This document shows, piece by piece, positions 20,559 through 34,254 of a DNA stretch of 64,000 nt (its first letter is position 1; each line of letters opens with the position of its first letter). The translations under genes and the position numbers were made by a program. The DNA is from Luteimonas fraxinea (GTDB lineage: Bacteria > Pseudomonadota > Gammaproteobacteria > Xanthomonadales > Xanthomonadaceae). The notes beneath the pieces are model-generated. The model was given only the letters and a program-made list of their open reading frames with translations. It was not told the DNA's origin and searched no databases. The stretch spans positions 434,001-498,000 of the forward strand of contig NZ_CP089507.1 of NCBI RefSeq assembly GCF_021233355.1. Direction: 5' to 3'.

Positions 20559-23117
20559 ATGACGCGAATGCCTGACCGCCGACTGCTTGCCCTCGCCCTC
20601 GCCACGGTGATCGCCGCGCCGGCCTGGGCCCAGACGGCCGCGAACGCACCTGTTGCCGCGCCTGCGCCCGTTGCCCTGCCCCCGTTGGCACCCTCGAGCG
20701 CCAGCAGCTTCACGGTCAGCGACATCCGTGTCGACGGTCTGCAGCGCATCGGCGCCGGCACCGTGTTCACCTATCTGCCGGTCGAGCGTGGCGACGCCGT
20801 CAACTCGACGCGCATCAGCGACGCGGTGCGCGCGCTGTACCGCACCGGATTCTTCGAGGACATCCAAGTCGCGCGCCAGGGCGACATCCTCGTGTTCACG
20901 GTGAGCGAGCGCCCGGCGATCAACCGCCTGACGCTGACCGGCAACAAGGACATCAAGACCGAGGACCTGACCAAGGGCCTGACCGAGATCGGCCTGTCCG
21001 AAGGCGAGACCTTCGACCGCCTCGACCTCGACCGCGTGACCCAGGAACTGGTGCGCCAGTACAACAACCGCGGCAAGTACAACGTCAAGATCACCCCGAC
21101 CGTTTCGCGCCTCGACCGCAACCGCGTCGACATCGCGATCAATGTCGAGGAAGGCAAGGCGGCGAAGATCCGCCACATCAACATCATCGGCAACGAGACC
21201 TACGATCTCGACACGCTGACTGACAACTGGGAATCGGGCGAGTCGAACTGGCTCAGCTGGTACCGCCGTGACGACCAGTACTCGCGCGAAAAGCTCGAGG
21301 GCGACCGCGAGAAGCTGCACAACTTCTACCTCGACCGCGGCTACATCGACTTCAGCGAAGACAGCGTCCAGGTCTCGATCAGCCCCGACAAGGCCGACAT
21401 GTTCATCACCGCCGGCGTCACCGAAGGCGAGATTTACAAGGTGTCGGACGTGCAGATCACCGGCAACCTGGTGCTGCCCGAAGAGGAAATCCGCAGCCGC
21501 GTGTTCGTGCAGAAGGACCAGGTGTTCTCGCGCGCACTGCTGGAGCTGAGCTCGGACGCGATCATCGCGACACTCGGCAACATCGGCTACGCGTTCGCGC
21601 AGGTGAATCCGATTCCGGAAGTCGACCGCGAGAACCGCACGGTCGCGATCAACCTGCAGGTCGTGCCGGGTCCGCGTGTCCAGGTGCGCCGCGTCCAGTT
21701 CAAGGGCAACAGCCGCACGTCAGATGAAGTGATGCGCCGCGAGATGCGCCAGTTCGAAGGCGCCTGGTATTCGCAGGCCGCGGTCGACCGCTCCAAGGTC
21801 CGTCTGCAGCGCCTGGGTTACTTCGAGTCCGGCAGCGTCAACGTCGAAAGCCAGCCGGTGCCCGGCAGCAACGATGAAGTCGATGTGGTGTTCAGCGTCA
21901 CCGAGACGACGTCGGGCAGCTTCGTGTTCGGCCTCGGCTACTCGCAGCTCGCCGGCGTGACCACGTCGGTGCAGCTGTCGCAGAACAACTTCCTCGGCAG
22001 CGGTAACCGCGTGTCGGTGGAAGCGCAGCGCAACGTGTATCTGCAGCGCTACTCGTTCTCCTTCATGAATCCGTACTTCACCGACGGCGGCATGTCGCTG
22101 GGCTACAACCTGTGGTGGCGCGAGTTCGACAACTCCGAGTTCAACACCGCGCAGTACTCGTCCACGAGTGCGGCGGCGCAGACGGTCCTCGGTATCCCGT
22201 TGACGGAGAACGACTCGATCTCGCTGCTGCTCGGCGTCGACCGCAACCAGATCTTCACCTTCCGTGGCTCGTCGCCGGAATCGATCGTCGACTACGTCGA
22301 TGCGTTCGGTACGCGTACGTTCCACGCGTGGCGCAGCGAGCTGGCCTGGGCGCGCGACACCCGCAACGACTATCTGCAGCCGACCCGCGGCATGATGCAG
22401 CGCGTGTCGCTCGAGAGCACCCTGCCCGGCTCGACCGCCGAGTACTTCAAGCTCAACTACGAAATCTCGAAGTACTGGCCGATCAACCGTCACCTGATTC
22501 TCAACACCCGCGCCGAACTCGGCTACGGCGACAGCTACGGCGACGACGTCGTACGCAACGTCTGCTTCACCGCACCGACGTTCGTGGACAGCAACGGCGA
22601 CGGCGTGGTCGACACGCAGGTGCCGGGCGCTGCGCCCAGCGACCCGTGTGATCCGGGCTCGCCCGATTACATCCGCACGCTCACCGCCAGCGGTTTGCCG
22701 TTCTACGAGAACTTCTACGCCGGTGGCCCTCGCTCGGTGCGCGGCTTCCGCGACAACACGCTGGGTCCGCGCGAGACCGCGCTCAACAGCTCGTTCCTGC
22801 AGCCGATCGGCGGCGCGGTGAAGACCATCGGTTCGGTGGAAATGTTCTTCCCGCAGCTGATCAAGTCGCCTGCCGCACGCATCTCGGCCTTCGTCGACTT
22901 CGGCAACGTCTACAAGGACGTCGACAGCTGGGACGCGAAGGAACTGCGCGCGTCGGCAGGTGTGGCGCTGATGTGGCGCGCGCCGGTCGGCCCGATCTCG
23001 ATCAGCTACTCGTACCCGCTGCGTCAGCAGAAGGAAGTGCGCGGTGGCGCCGGCGACCTGATCAAGCAGGGTGACGAAGTCGAGCGTCTGCAGTTCACCT
23101 TCGGCGGCGCGTTCTGA
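20559..23117 (+). CDS. bamA: Outer membrane protein assembly factor BamA
   Basis: BamA is the Omp85 core of the machine that folds and inserts beta-barrel proteins. The 852-residue precursor has a signal peptide cleaved after AWA (residue ~24). Five POTRA domains follow (~45-440), then a 16-strand barrel with the VRGF motif (SVRGFRDNTLGP) in the substrate-gating loop and a C-terminal beta-signal ending in phenylalanine (QFTFGGAF). One extracellular stretch (near 22600-22660) is Asp/Pro-rich. lpxD follows after 13 bp; no skp gene lies between, unlike in E. coli. Confidence 0.97.
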   Translation: MTRMPDRRLLALALATVIAAPAWAQTAANAPVAAPAPVALPPLAPSSASSFTVSDIRVDGLQRIGAGTVFTYLPVERGDAVNSTRISDAVRALYRTGFFEDIQVARQGDILVFTVSERPAINRLTLTGNKDIKTEDLTKGLTEIGLSEGETFDRLDLDRVTQELVRQYNNRGKYNVKITPTVSRLDRNRVDIAINVEEGKAAKIRHINIIGNETYDLDTLTDNWESGESNWLSWYRRDDQYSREKLEGDREKLHNFYLDRGYIDFSEDSVQVSISPDKADMFITAGVTEGEIYKVSDVQITGNLVLPEEEIRSRVFVQKDQVFSRALLELSSDAIIATLGNIGYAFAQVNPIPEVDRENRTVAINLQVVPGPRVQVRRVQFKGNSRTSDEVMRREMRQFEGAWYSQAAVDRSKVRLQRLGYFESGSVNVESQPVPGSNDEVDVVFSVTETTSGSFVFGLGYSQLAGVTTSVQLSQNNFLGSGNRVSVEAQRNVYLQRYSFSFMNPYFTDGGMSLGYNLWWREFDNSEFNTAQYSSTSAAAQTVLGIPLTENDSISLLLGVDRNQIFTFRGSSPESIVDYVDAFGTRTFHAWRSELAWARDTRNDYLQPTRGMMQRVSLESTLPGSTAEYFKLNYEISKYWPINRHLILNTRAELGYGDSYGDDVVRNVCFTAPTFVDSNGDGVVDTQVPGAAPSDPCDPGSPDYIRTLTASGLPFYENFYAGGPRSVRGFRDNTLGPRETALNSSFLQPIGGAVKTIGSVEMFFPQLIKSPAARISAFVDFGNVYKDVDSWDAKELRASAGVALMWRAPVGPISISYSYPLRQQKEVRGGAGDLIKQGDEVERLQFTFGGAF

Positions 23118-23130
23118 TCCAGCGCGACCG

Positions 23131-24159
23131 ATGACCGACACGCAGACCCGCCATACCGCCGAAGCGCTCGCGCAGCGCTTCGGTCTCGTTGTCCACGGCG
23201 CGCCGGAGACCTCGGTGTCCGGCGTCGCGACGCTCGCCACTGCAACCCGTGGCCAGCTCGCGTTCCTGTCCAATCCGCGCTACCGACCGCAGCTGGCCGA
23301 CACCACGGCCGGCATCGTGGTGCTGCGCGAGGCGGATGCGGACGGCTACCCCGGCACCGCGCTGATCGCGAAGGATCCCTACGTCGCCTACGCGAAGATC
23401 GCCGCGCTGTTCGATCCGGTCAGCGATGCGCCCGTGGGCATCCATCCCTCCGCGGTCGTGGATGCGAGCGCGCAGGTCGATGCGTCGGCTTCGATCGGCC
23501 CGCACGTCAGCATCGGCGCGCGCAGCGTGATCGGCGCGGGCGCGACCATGGGCGCCGGCTGCGTGATCGGCGAGGACTGTGTCGTCGGTGACGGCAGCCG
23601 CCTGATCGCCCGCGTGACCCTGGTCAAGCGCGTGCGTCTGGGTGCCCGCGTCACCATCCATCCGGGCGCGGTACTGGGCTCGGAAGGCTTCGGCCTGGCG
23701 ATGGATGCCGGACGCTGGATCAATGTGCCGCAACTCGGTGGTGTGGTCGTCGGCGACGATTGCGACATCGGCGCCAATACGACGATCGACCGCGGCGCGC
23801 TCGAAGACACGACGCTCGCCGAAGGCGTGCGCCTCGACAACCTGATCCAGATCGGACACAACGTGCGCATCGGTGCACACACCGCGATCGCGGGCTGCGT
23901 CGGCATCGCCGGCAGCACGAAGATCGGCAGTTACTGCCTGCTGGCAGGCAAGGTCGGCGTCGCCGGCCATCTCGAAATCTGCGACAAGGTCGTCGTCCAC
24001 GCGATGACGATGGTGTCCGCATCCATCACCGAGCCTGGCGAATATTCCGCCGGCATTCCCGCCCAGCCCACGCGGGAGTGGCGGAAGAATGCCGTCCGGA
24101 TCCGCCAGCTCGATTCGCTCGCGCGTCGCGTCACGGCGCTCGGGAAGGGGGAACCATGA
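23131..24159 (+). CDS. lpxD: UDP-3-O-acyl-glucosamine N-acyltransferase
   Basis: LpxD adds the second hydroxyacyl chain (N-linked) to the lipid A precursor using acyl-ACP. The 342-residue protein has an N-terminal uridine-binding domain (LAFLSNPRYRPQL) and then a left-handed beta-helix of hexapeptide repeats (~100-300). The catalytic-histidine region is IQIGHNVRIGAHT. The start at 23131 gives MTDTQTRHTAEALAQRFG. Its stop codon overlaps the fabZ start. Confidence 0.97.
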   Translation: MTDTQTRHTAEALAQRFGLVVHGAPETSVSGVATLATATRGQLAFLSNPRYRPQLADTTAGIVVLREADADGYPGTALIAKDPYVAYAKIAALFDPVSDAPVGIHPSAVVDASAQVDASASIGPHVSIGARSVIGAGATMGAGCVIGEDCVVGDGSRLIARVTLVKRVRLGARVTIHPGAVLGSEGFGLAMDAGRWINVPQLGGVVVGDDCDIGANTTIDRGALEDTTLAEGVRLDNLIQIGHNVRIGAHTAIAGCVGIAGSTKIGSYCLLAGKVGVAGHLEICDKVVVHAMTMVSASITEPGEYSAGIPAQPTREWRKNAVRIRQLDSLARRVTALGKGEP

Positions 24160-24611
24160 CCGAACAGATCACGCTGCCGATCCTCATCGACGGCATCCAC
24201 AAGCTGCTGCCGCACCGCTATCCGTTCCTGCTCGTCGACCGCGTCGTCGAGTTCGAGCACGGCAAGCGCGTGCTCTGCTACAAGAACGTCTCGGCCAACG
24301 AGGAGTTCTTCCAAGGCCACTTCCCAGGTCAGCCGGTGATGCCGGGCGTGCTCGTCGTCGAGGCGATGGCGCAGGCCGGCGGCATCCTGACCCATCTGAC
24401 CAAGGGCAAGGATTGCGAAGGCAATCTGTCGTATCTGGTCAAGGTCGACGCCGCGAAGTTCTCGCGCATGGTGGTGCCGGGTGATCGTCTCGAGCTCGAG
24501 GTCACGATCAAGCGCGAGATCCGCAACATGACTATGTACAGCGGCATCGCGCGTGTGGACGGCGAACAGGCGGCATGCGCGGAGATCCTCTGCGCCGAGG
24601 TCCCGCGCTGA
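24156..24611 (+). CDS. fabZ: 3-hydroxyacyl-ACP dehydratase FabZ
   Basis: FabZ dehydrates beta-hydroxyacyl-ACP in fatty acid elongation and competes with LpxA/LpxD for the hydroxyacyl-ACP used in lipid A. The 151-residue hot-dog protein carries the catalytic motif [20 protein letters not shown], with the active His and Glu, after [13 protein letters not shown]. The start overlaps the lpxD stop (ATGA), and a GGGAAGGGGG purine run just upstream can serve as ribosome-binding site. lpxA begins one base after its stop. Confidence 0.97.
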   Translation: MTEQITLPILIDGIHKLLPHRYPFLLVDRVVEFEHGKRVLCYKNVSANEEFFQGHFPGQPVMPGVLVVEAMAQAGGILTHLTKGKDCEGNLSYLVKVDAAKFSRMVVPGDRLELEVTIKREIRNMTMYSGIARVDGEQAACAEILCAEVPR

Positions 24612-24612
24612 C

Positions 24613-25398
24613 ATGGGCGCTGCGCAGGTCCATCCCAGCGCGGTCGTCGATCCCGGCGCGACGCTGGGCGACGACGTGCGCATCGGTGCGTTCACGCTGA
24701 TCGGCCCGGACGTCGAGATCGGCGCCGGCACCATCGTCGGCCCGCACTCCAGTATCCACGGGCCGACGCGTATCGGCCGCGAGAACCACATCCACGGCCA
24801 CGCCGCGATCGGCGGCGAGCCGCAGGACAAGAAGTTCGCCGGCGAACGCGCGGAACTGGTGATTGGTGACCGCAACACGATCCGCGAATTCGTCACGATC
24901 AACCGCGGCACCGGCGACGGTGGCGGCATCACCCGCGTCGGCGACGACAACTGGTTCCTTGCCTACACGCACGTCGCCCATGACTGCGTGGTCGGCAACC
25001 GCTGCGTGTTCTCGAACAACGCCACGCTGGCGGGCCACGTCACCGTTGGCGACCACGTGATCCTCAGCGGCTTCGTCGGCATCCACCAGTTCTGCCGGAT
25101 CGGCGCGCATGCGTTCATCGGCATGGGCGCGTTCGTCAACGGCGACGTGCCGCCGTTCGTGATGGTGGCGCAGGACGGCTACGGCCGGCCGCGCGGCATC
25201 AACGCCGAAGGCCTGAAGCGCCGCGGCTTCGACAGCGCGCGCACTTCGGCGATCAAGCGCGCCTACCGCGCCCTGTACGTGTCGGGCGATTCGCTGGCCG
25301 ATGCGCGCGTGCGTCTGGAAGAGATGGCGCAGGGCAGCGAAGACGTGCGCGCGTTTCTCGATTTCATCGAGGCAGGCGATCGTCCGCTGCTGCGTTGA
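24613..25398 (+). CDS. lpxA: UDP-N-acetylglucosamine O-acyltransferase
   Basis: LpxA transfers 3-hydroxyacyl from ACP to UDP-GlcNAc, the first lipid A step. The 261-residue protein is a left-handed beta-helix of hexapeptide repeats ([20 protein letters not shown] onward) with the catalytic-His segment [15 protein letters not shown]-terminal helical domain follows, starting near [10 protein letters not shown]. The gene begins one base after fabZ stops, so it is coupled to it. Confidence 0.97.
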   Translation: MGAAQVHPSAVVDPGATLGDDVRIGAFTLIGPDVEIGAGTIVGPHSSIHGPTRIGRENHIHGHAAIGGEPQDKKFAGERAELVIGDRNTIREFVTINRGTGDGGGITRVGDDNWFLAYTHVAHDCVVGNRCVFSNNATLAGHVTVGDHVILSGFVGIHQFCRIGAHAFIGMGAFVNGDVPPFVMVAQDGYGRPRGINAEGLKRRGFDSARTSAIKRAYRALYVSGDSLADARVRLEEMAQGSEDVRAFLDFIEAGDRPLLR

Positions 25399-25425
25399 CC
25401 GTTTCCGCGGCACGACGATCCGTCG

Positions 25426-26673
25426 ATGTCGCACAATGACGCCGTGTCCAGTCCCGCGCCCGCTTCCGTGTCCCTGATTGACGACCGCACGTCCGGTGCG
25501 CCGCTGCGCATTGCGCTCGTCGCGGGCGAAGCGTCCGGCGACCTGCTCGGCGCCGGACTGATCGAACAGCTGCGCGCGCGCTATCCGCAGGCAACATTCG
25601 CAGGCGTCGGCGGCGATGCGATGCGCGCGGCCGGCATGGAGACCTGGCACGACGCGTCCGAACTCGCGGTCATGGGGCTGTCGGAAGTGCTGCGTCATCT
25701 GCCGCGCCTGCTCAAGCTGCGCAAGACACTGCGCGCGCGTCTGCTCGACTGGCGCCCGGATGTCTTCATCGGCATCGATGCGCCGGATTTCAATCTCGGA
25801 CTGGAGCGCACGCTCAAGGACCGCGGCATCCGCACCGTGCATTACGTCAGCCCCTCGATCTGGGCCTGGCGGCAGGGGCGTGCGGCGAAGATCGGTCGCA
25901 GCGCGGATCTCGTGCTGTGCCTGTTTCCGATGGAGCCGCCGATCTATGCGACGCATGGCGTCGATGCGCGCTTCGTCGGCCATCCGCTGGCGGAGATGGT
26001 GGCGCTGGAGCCCGATCGCGCCGCCGCGCGCGATGCGCTCGGGCTGCCGCAGGACGCGCCCGTGCTCGCGGTGTTGCCTGGCTCGCGTCTGGGCGAGATC
26101 GGCCGACTCGGCGAGGTGTTTCTTGATGCCGCCGCACGTGTCGCCGTTGCCCTGCCCGGCCTGCAGATCGTCGTGCCGGCCGCGAACGTCGGCTGCCGCG
26201 CCGCGATCGATGCACTGCTCGCACATCCCCGTTTTTCCACGCTCGATGTGCGCGTGTTCGACGGCCAGGCGCGCGCCGCGATGGTCGCCAGCGATGTCGT
26301 GCTGCTCGCCTCGGGCACCGCGACGCTGGAAGCGCTGCTGGCCAAGCGCCCGATGGTGGTCGGCTACCGCATCGCGCCGAGTACCGCGTTTCTCGTGCGC
26401 CTCTTCAAACTGATGAAGGTCGATCGCTTCTCGCTGCCGAACGTGCTCGCCGGTCGCACGATCGCGCCGGAGTTCATGCAGGAAGACTGCACGCCCGAGA
26501 ATCTCGCGGCCGCGGTGCTGCACTGGTTCCGCGATCCGGCCGCGGCCGATGCGCTGCAGCCGGTCTATCGCGATCTGCATCTGCAGCTGCGCCAGGGCGC
26601 GTCGGCCACCGCAGCCGATGCGGTCGCGCGTCTCGCAGTGCCCGCCTTGCCCGCACCGGCGCGGACACCATGA
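25426..26673 (+). CDS. lpxB: Lipid-A-disaccharide synthase
   Basis: LpxB, a GT19 glycosyltransferase at the inner membrane, joins UDP-2,3-diacylglucosamine to lipid X. The 415-residue protein has the N-terminal [15 protein letters not shown] motif, [32 protein letters not shown] and the C-terminal nucleotide-binding [22 protein letters not shown]. Residues 1-24 precede the usual start of homology and may be a short extension. Its stop overlaps the rnhB start. Confidence 0.96.
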   Translation: MSHNDAVSSPAPASVSLIDDRTSGAPLRIALVAGEASGDLLGAGLIEQLRARYPQATFAGVGGDAMRAAGMETWHDASELAVMGLSEVLRHLPRLLKLRKTLRARLLDWRPDVFIGIDAPDFNLGLERTLKDRGIRTVHYVSPSIWAWRQGRAAKIGRSADLVLCLFPMEPPIYATHGVDARFVGHPLAEMVALEPDRAAARDALGLPQDAPVLAVLPGSRLGEIGRLGEVFLDAAARVAVALPGLQIVVPAANVGCRAAIDALLAHPRFSTLDVRVFDGQARAAMVASDVVLLASGTATLEALLAKRPMVVGYRIAPSTAFLVRLFKLMKVDRFSLPNVLAGRTIAPEFMQEDCTPENLAAAVLHWFRDPAAADALQPVYRDLHLQLRQGASATAADAVARLAVPALPAPARTP

Positions 26674-27311
26674 CCCGCCGCCTGCGCATCGCAGGTGTCG
26701 ACGAGGCCGGGCTTGGTCCGCTGGCAGGACCGGTGGTGGTCGCGGCGGTGATCCTGCATCCGAAGCGCCCGATCGACGGCCTCGACGATTCGAAGAAGTT
26801 GACCGAGAAACGCCGCGAGGCGCTGTATCCACAGATCGTCGAACGGGCGCTGGCGTGGCGGGTCGAGTTCGTCGATGTCGACGAGATCGACCGCATCAAC
26901 ATCTTCCAGGCGACGATGGTCGGCATGGCGCGTGCGGTGCAGGCATTGGCGCCTGCCGCCGAGCGCGTGCTGATCGACGGCAACCGCCTGCCGCGCGGCC
27001 TGCCCTGCCCCGCACGCGCGATCGTCGGCGGCGACGCGATCGAGCAGTCGATCATGGCGGCCTCGATCCTCGCCAAGGTCGCGCGCGATCGCGCGATGGT
27101 CGAGCTGCATGCGCAGTTTCCGGATTACGGGTTCGACCGGCACAAGGGCTACAGCGCGCCGACGCATCTCGCCGCGCTGCTCGCGCACGGCCCCTGCGTG
27201 CATCACCGCCGCAGCTTTGCGCCGGTGTCGCGTCTGCTGCCCGAAGCCGTGTCGGATGTCATCGCCGAACCCACGACCGCTGACCTGTTCGCCGAGCCGT
27301 TGCCGGCCTGA
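26670..27311 (+). CDS. rnhB: Ribonuclease HII
   Basis: RNase HII nicks RNA-DNA hybrids and removes single ribonucleotides from DNA. The 213-residue protein starts with the family motif [13 protein letters not shown] (catalytic Asp-Glu pair) and contains [12 protein letters not shown] and the [13 protein letters not shown] region. It overlaps the lpxB stop by 4 bp. Linkage of lpxB-rnhB-dnaE is common in proteobacteria. Confidence 0.97.
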   Translation: MTRRLRIAGVDEAGLGPLAGPVVVAAVILHPKRPIDGLDDSKKLTEKRREALYPQIVERALAWRVEFVDVDEIDRINIFQATMVGMARAVQALAPAAERVLIDGNRLPRGLPCPARAIVGGDAIEQSIMAASILAKVARDRAMVELHAQFPDYGFDRHKGYSAPTHLAALLAHGPCVHHRRSFAPVSRLLPEAVSDVIAEPTTADLFAEPLPA

Positions 27312-27402
27312 TCTGCGCGCGCCGGACGCCCACGACTGAACCGTTCCCGGTGGGCCGGCACGCAGCCGCCGCGCCAGAGCGCGACCCGTTTCCTGTCAAG
27401 CC

Positions 27403-27431
27403 TTGTCCGGCCCCCGCCCCGGCCCTAACCT
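27403..27431 (+). promoter_or_regulatory. Candidate promoter for dnaE
   Basis: TTGTCC (27403-27408) and TAACCT (27426-27431) are spaced by 17 bp in the 146-bp gap between rnhB and dnaE. A transcript would start near 27438, about 20 bases before the dnaE ATG. Match to consensus is partial. Confidence 0.4.
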
Positions 27432-27457
27432 GACCCTCCGGTTGCCACGCCCCTGCA

Positions 27458-30987
<3,530 letters not shown>

Positions 30988-30988
<1 letters not shown>

Positions 30989-31130
30989 GAACCTGCTCAA
31001 TGTCCTGCTGCGCTTGCCGGCTCGCGCGCGTGCGGTGCTCGGAATGCTCACGTACCGTGTGTACGCTGCGCTTCCTGCGCGCCGCCTCACACCATCTGGC
31101 TGCGCTCGCAACGGACCTTGAACAGGTTCT
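30988..31130. repeat. 143-bp imperfect palindrome, REP/MITE-like, between dnaE and accA
   Basis: The ends are inverted copies: AGAACCTGCTCAA (30988-31000) and TTGAACAGGTTCT (31118-31130), 12 of 13 matching. The exact centre carries a hairpin, CGTAC (31051-31055) with GTACG (31061-31065). The arms between are only partly complementary. The left end includes the last base of the dnaE stop codon. No other copy was noticed in the window, so repeat status is inferred from the structure and from my impression of similar elements in related genomes. There is no coding signal. Confidence 0.65.
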
Positions 31131-31324
31131 TCGCGCGCGAACGGCGCCATATCCGGCTCCGCAACATCCGCCAACATGCGGCGATCTGCGATCCAGACGC
31201 CCTCGTACGGCCCCAATGGGCGCTCTCCGCTAGACTGTCGCCCTTTCCGGCTCCGGCCGGGCCCGTGTGGCGCACCGCGCCCGGGTCCGCACCGCGGTCG
31301 CCTCCCAACGGACGGCTCTCCCGA
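31131..31324 (+). other. Upstream region of accA with candidate -10 element
   Basis: The remaining part of the 336-bp dnaE-accA gap. TAGACT (31231-31236) could be a -10 hexamer with a start near 31243, giving a leader of ~80 nt. No clear -35 box. An open frame running upstream of accA through this region and the palindrome has no family-like N-terminus and is not considered coding. Confidence 0.4.
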
Positions 31325-32284
<960 letters not shown>

Positions 32285-32296
32285 GGGAGCGACACG

Positions 32297-33037
32297 ATGG
32301 GGCCGATCCTGCTGCTCTCGATCCTGCTGCAGATCGGCTGCGGCGTGCGCGTGGTCCGCACCGGCCGGCCGCTGTACTGGATCTTCATCCTGCTGATCGG
32401 CTCCTACATCGGCGTGCTGGTGTATCTGCTCGCCGAAGTGTTGCCAGAACTGCGCAGCAACCGCGGCGCGAACCGTGCGCTGGGACGCGTGCGCGACCGG
32501 ATCGATCCCACGCGCCATACGCGTGCGGCCAGCCGCGATCTGGAGATCGCCGACACGCTCGACAACCGCCGCCGGCTCGCCGAGCGCAAGCTTGATGATG
32601 GCGACTATGCCGGCGCCGAGACCCTGTATCGCGAGGCCCTGCGCGGCCTGTACGCGACGGACCCGACGCTGATGCTCGGGCTGGCGCAGGCGCAGTTCCA
32701 TCGTGGCGAACCGTCCGCTGCGCGCGAGACACTCGACGCGCTGATCGCCGCGAACCCGGACTTCCGTTCGCACGACGGCCATCTGCTTTACGCCCGCGCG
32801 GTCGAGGCCGGCGACGATTTCACCGCGGCCGTCGAAGAGTACGAAGCGCTGATCCAGGATTACCCCGGCGAAGAAGCCCGCGTCCGCTACGCGGGCCTGC
32901 TGCAACGTCACGGGCAGACGGACAGGGCCAGGGCGCTGTATGCCGACACGCTGCGCCGCGTGGATCTGGCGCCTGCGTACTACCGCCGCGAGCAGCGCGA
33001 GTGGGTCGACATCGCCAAGCGCGAATCGCGCGCCTGA
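32297..33037 (+). CDS. Membrane-anchored TPR-containing protein
   Basis: A 246-residue protein with two closely spaced hydrophobic segments at the N-terminus (~3-15 and ~26-48) and a soluble remainder made of tetratricopeptide-like helix pairs. Examples are AERKLDDGDYAGAETLYREAL, LGLAQAQFHRGEPSAARETL and AVEEYEALIQDYP. The layout resembles phage-shock/YciM-like scaffold proteins, but I do not assign a name. GGGAG precedes the ATG. It follows accA by 12 bp, so co-transcription is likely. It ends 4 bp from the convergent oxidoreductase gene. Confidence 0.8.
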   Translation: MGPILLLSILLQIGCGVRVVRTGRPLYWIFILLIGSYIGVLVYLLAEVLPELRSNRGANRALGRVRDRIDPTRHTRAASRDLEIADTLDNRRRLAERKLDDGDYAGAETLYREALRGLYATDPTLMLGLAQAQFHRGEPSAARETLDALIAANPDFRSHDGHLLYARAVEAGDDFTAAVEEYEALIQDYPGEEARVRYAGLLQRHGQTDRARALYADTLRRVDLAPAYYRREQREWVDIAKRESRA

Positions 33038-33041
33038 CGCC

Positions 33042-34103
33042 TCACCACGCGCGCAGGTACTGGTCCGGCGTCTCGATCTCGACGCCCAGTTCCCGCGCCG
33101 CGCGACGCGGGAAGTAGGGATCGCGCAGCAGTTCGCGGGCCAGCAGCACGATGTCGGCATCGCCTTCGGCGACGATGCGCTCGGCCTGCGCCGGCGTCGT
33201 GATCAGTCCGACCGCGCCGGTTGCGATGCCGACTTCATCGCGAATGCGCCGTGCGAACGGCACCTGGTAGTCCGGCACCGCCTCGATCGACTGCAGCGGC
33301 GACAGGCCACCGCTGGAGGTGTCGACCAGATCCACGCCGCGCGCTTTCAGCAGGCGCGCGAGTTCGACGCTCTGCTCGATATCCCAGCCACCTTCGACCC
33401 AGTCGCTCGCCGAGATGCGCACCCACAGCGGCAGGCGTTCGGGCCAAACGCCGCGTACCACATCGACGACGTCGAGCACCACGCGCACGCGATTGTCGAA
33501 ACTGCCGCCCCAGGCGTCGTCGCGCACGTTCGACAGCGGCGACAGGAACTGGTGCAGCAGATAGCCGTGCGCAGCATGGAGTTCGGCGACCTCGAAGCCC
33601 GCGTCCAGTGCGCGCAAAGCACTCGTGCGGAAATCGTCGACGACTTGCGCGATGCCGGCAGCGTCGAGCGCCCGCGGCGCCGGGTACTCCGCGTTGTAGG
33701 CCAGCGCCGACGGCGCCACGACCTGCCAGCCACCATCGGTGACCGGCACCGCGCTGCGCCCGCGCCACGGCGCGAACGTGCTGGCCTTGCGCCCGGCATG
33801 CGCGAGCTGGATCGCCGGCGCCGCGCCCTGCGCGCGGATGAAGTGCGCGATCGGCGCCCAGGCCTGCACCTGCGCATCGTTCCAGATGCCGGCGTCCTGC
33901 GGCGAGATCCGGCCGTCGGGCGACACCGCGCAGGCTTCGGTCATCACCAGTCCCGCACCGCCGACCGCGCGGCTGCCCAGATGCACCCGGTGCCAGTCGT
34001 CGGGCAGGCCATCGACGGACGCGTACTGGCACATCGGCGAGACCGCGATGCGGTTGCGCAGCGTCAGATCGCGCTGGCGGAACGGAGTGAACAGGGCGGA
34101 CAT
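33042..34103 (-). CDS. NADH:flavin oxidoreductase, Old Yellow Enzyme family (YqjM-like)
   Basis: A 353-residue FMN enzyme of the thermophilic-like/YqjM branch of Old Yellow Enzymes, which reduce activated C=C bonds with NAD(P)H. Visible features are the flavin-tuning Cys in SPMCQYAS near residue 25, QLAHAGRKAS, the substrate-binding His pair in ELHAAHGYLLHQFLSPLSN and the C-terminal phosphate-binding region ADIVLLARELLRDPYFP. The start at 34103 gives MSALFTPFRQRDLTLRNRI, the family N-terminus. It is divergent from tilS. Physiological substrate unknown. Confidence 0.92.
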   Translation of the reverse strand: MSALFTPFRQRDLTLRNRIAVSPMCQYASVDGLPDDWHRVHLGSRAVGGAGLVMTEACAVSPDGRISPQDAGIWNDAQVQAWAPIAHFIRAQGAAPAIQLAHAGRKASTFAPWRGRSAVPVTDGGWQVVAPSALAYNAEYPAPRALDAAGIAQVVDDFRTSALRALDAGFEVAELHAAHGYLLHQFLSPLSNVRDDAWGGSFDNRVRVVLDVVDVVRGVWPERLPLWVRISASDWVEGGWDIEQSVELARLLKARGVDLVDTSSGGLSPLQSIEAVPDYQVPFARRIRDEVGIATGAVGLITTPAQAERIVAEGDADIVLLARELLRDPYFPRRAARELGVEIETPDQYLRAW

Positions 34104-34242
34104 GCGGGGACTTCCTGCGGATGCGATCCGCGACTGTAGGCTGCGTCGTGCTGCGGGACGACCGCACCACCGGATCGCTGCATCGCGTGCGTGCGCGATC
34201 GCCATGGCTGCCCGGAAAAAGCGCGACACAGGCCCGTCTCGC

Positions 34243-34248
34243 TACCAT
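34243..34248 (+). promoter_or_regulatory. Candidate -10 element giving a leaderless tilS transcript
   Basis: TACCAT is followed by exactly six bases and then the tilS ATG at 34255. There is no Shine-Dalgarno sequence. The same geometry occurs at xseB, yjgA and maf in this window. Confidence 0.4.
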
Positions 34249-34254
34249 GGCCGC

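Noticed and set aside
31118..31324. N-terminal extension of accA into the palindrome region
   Set aside because: The extra 69 codons have no AccA similarity and cross a non-coding repeat.
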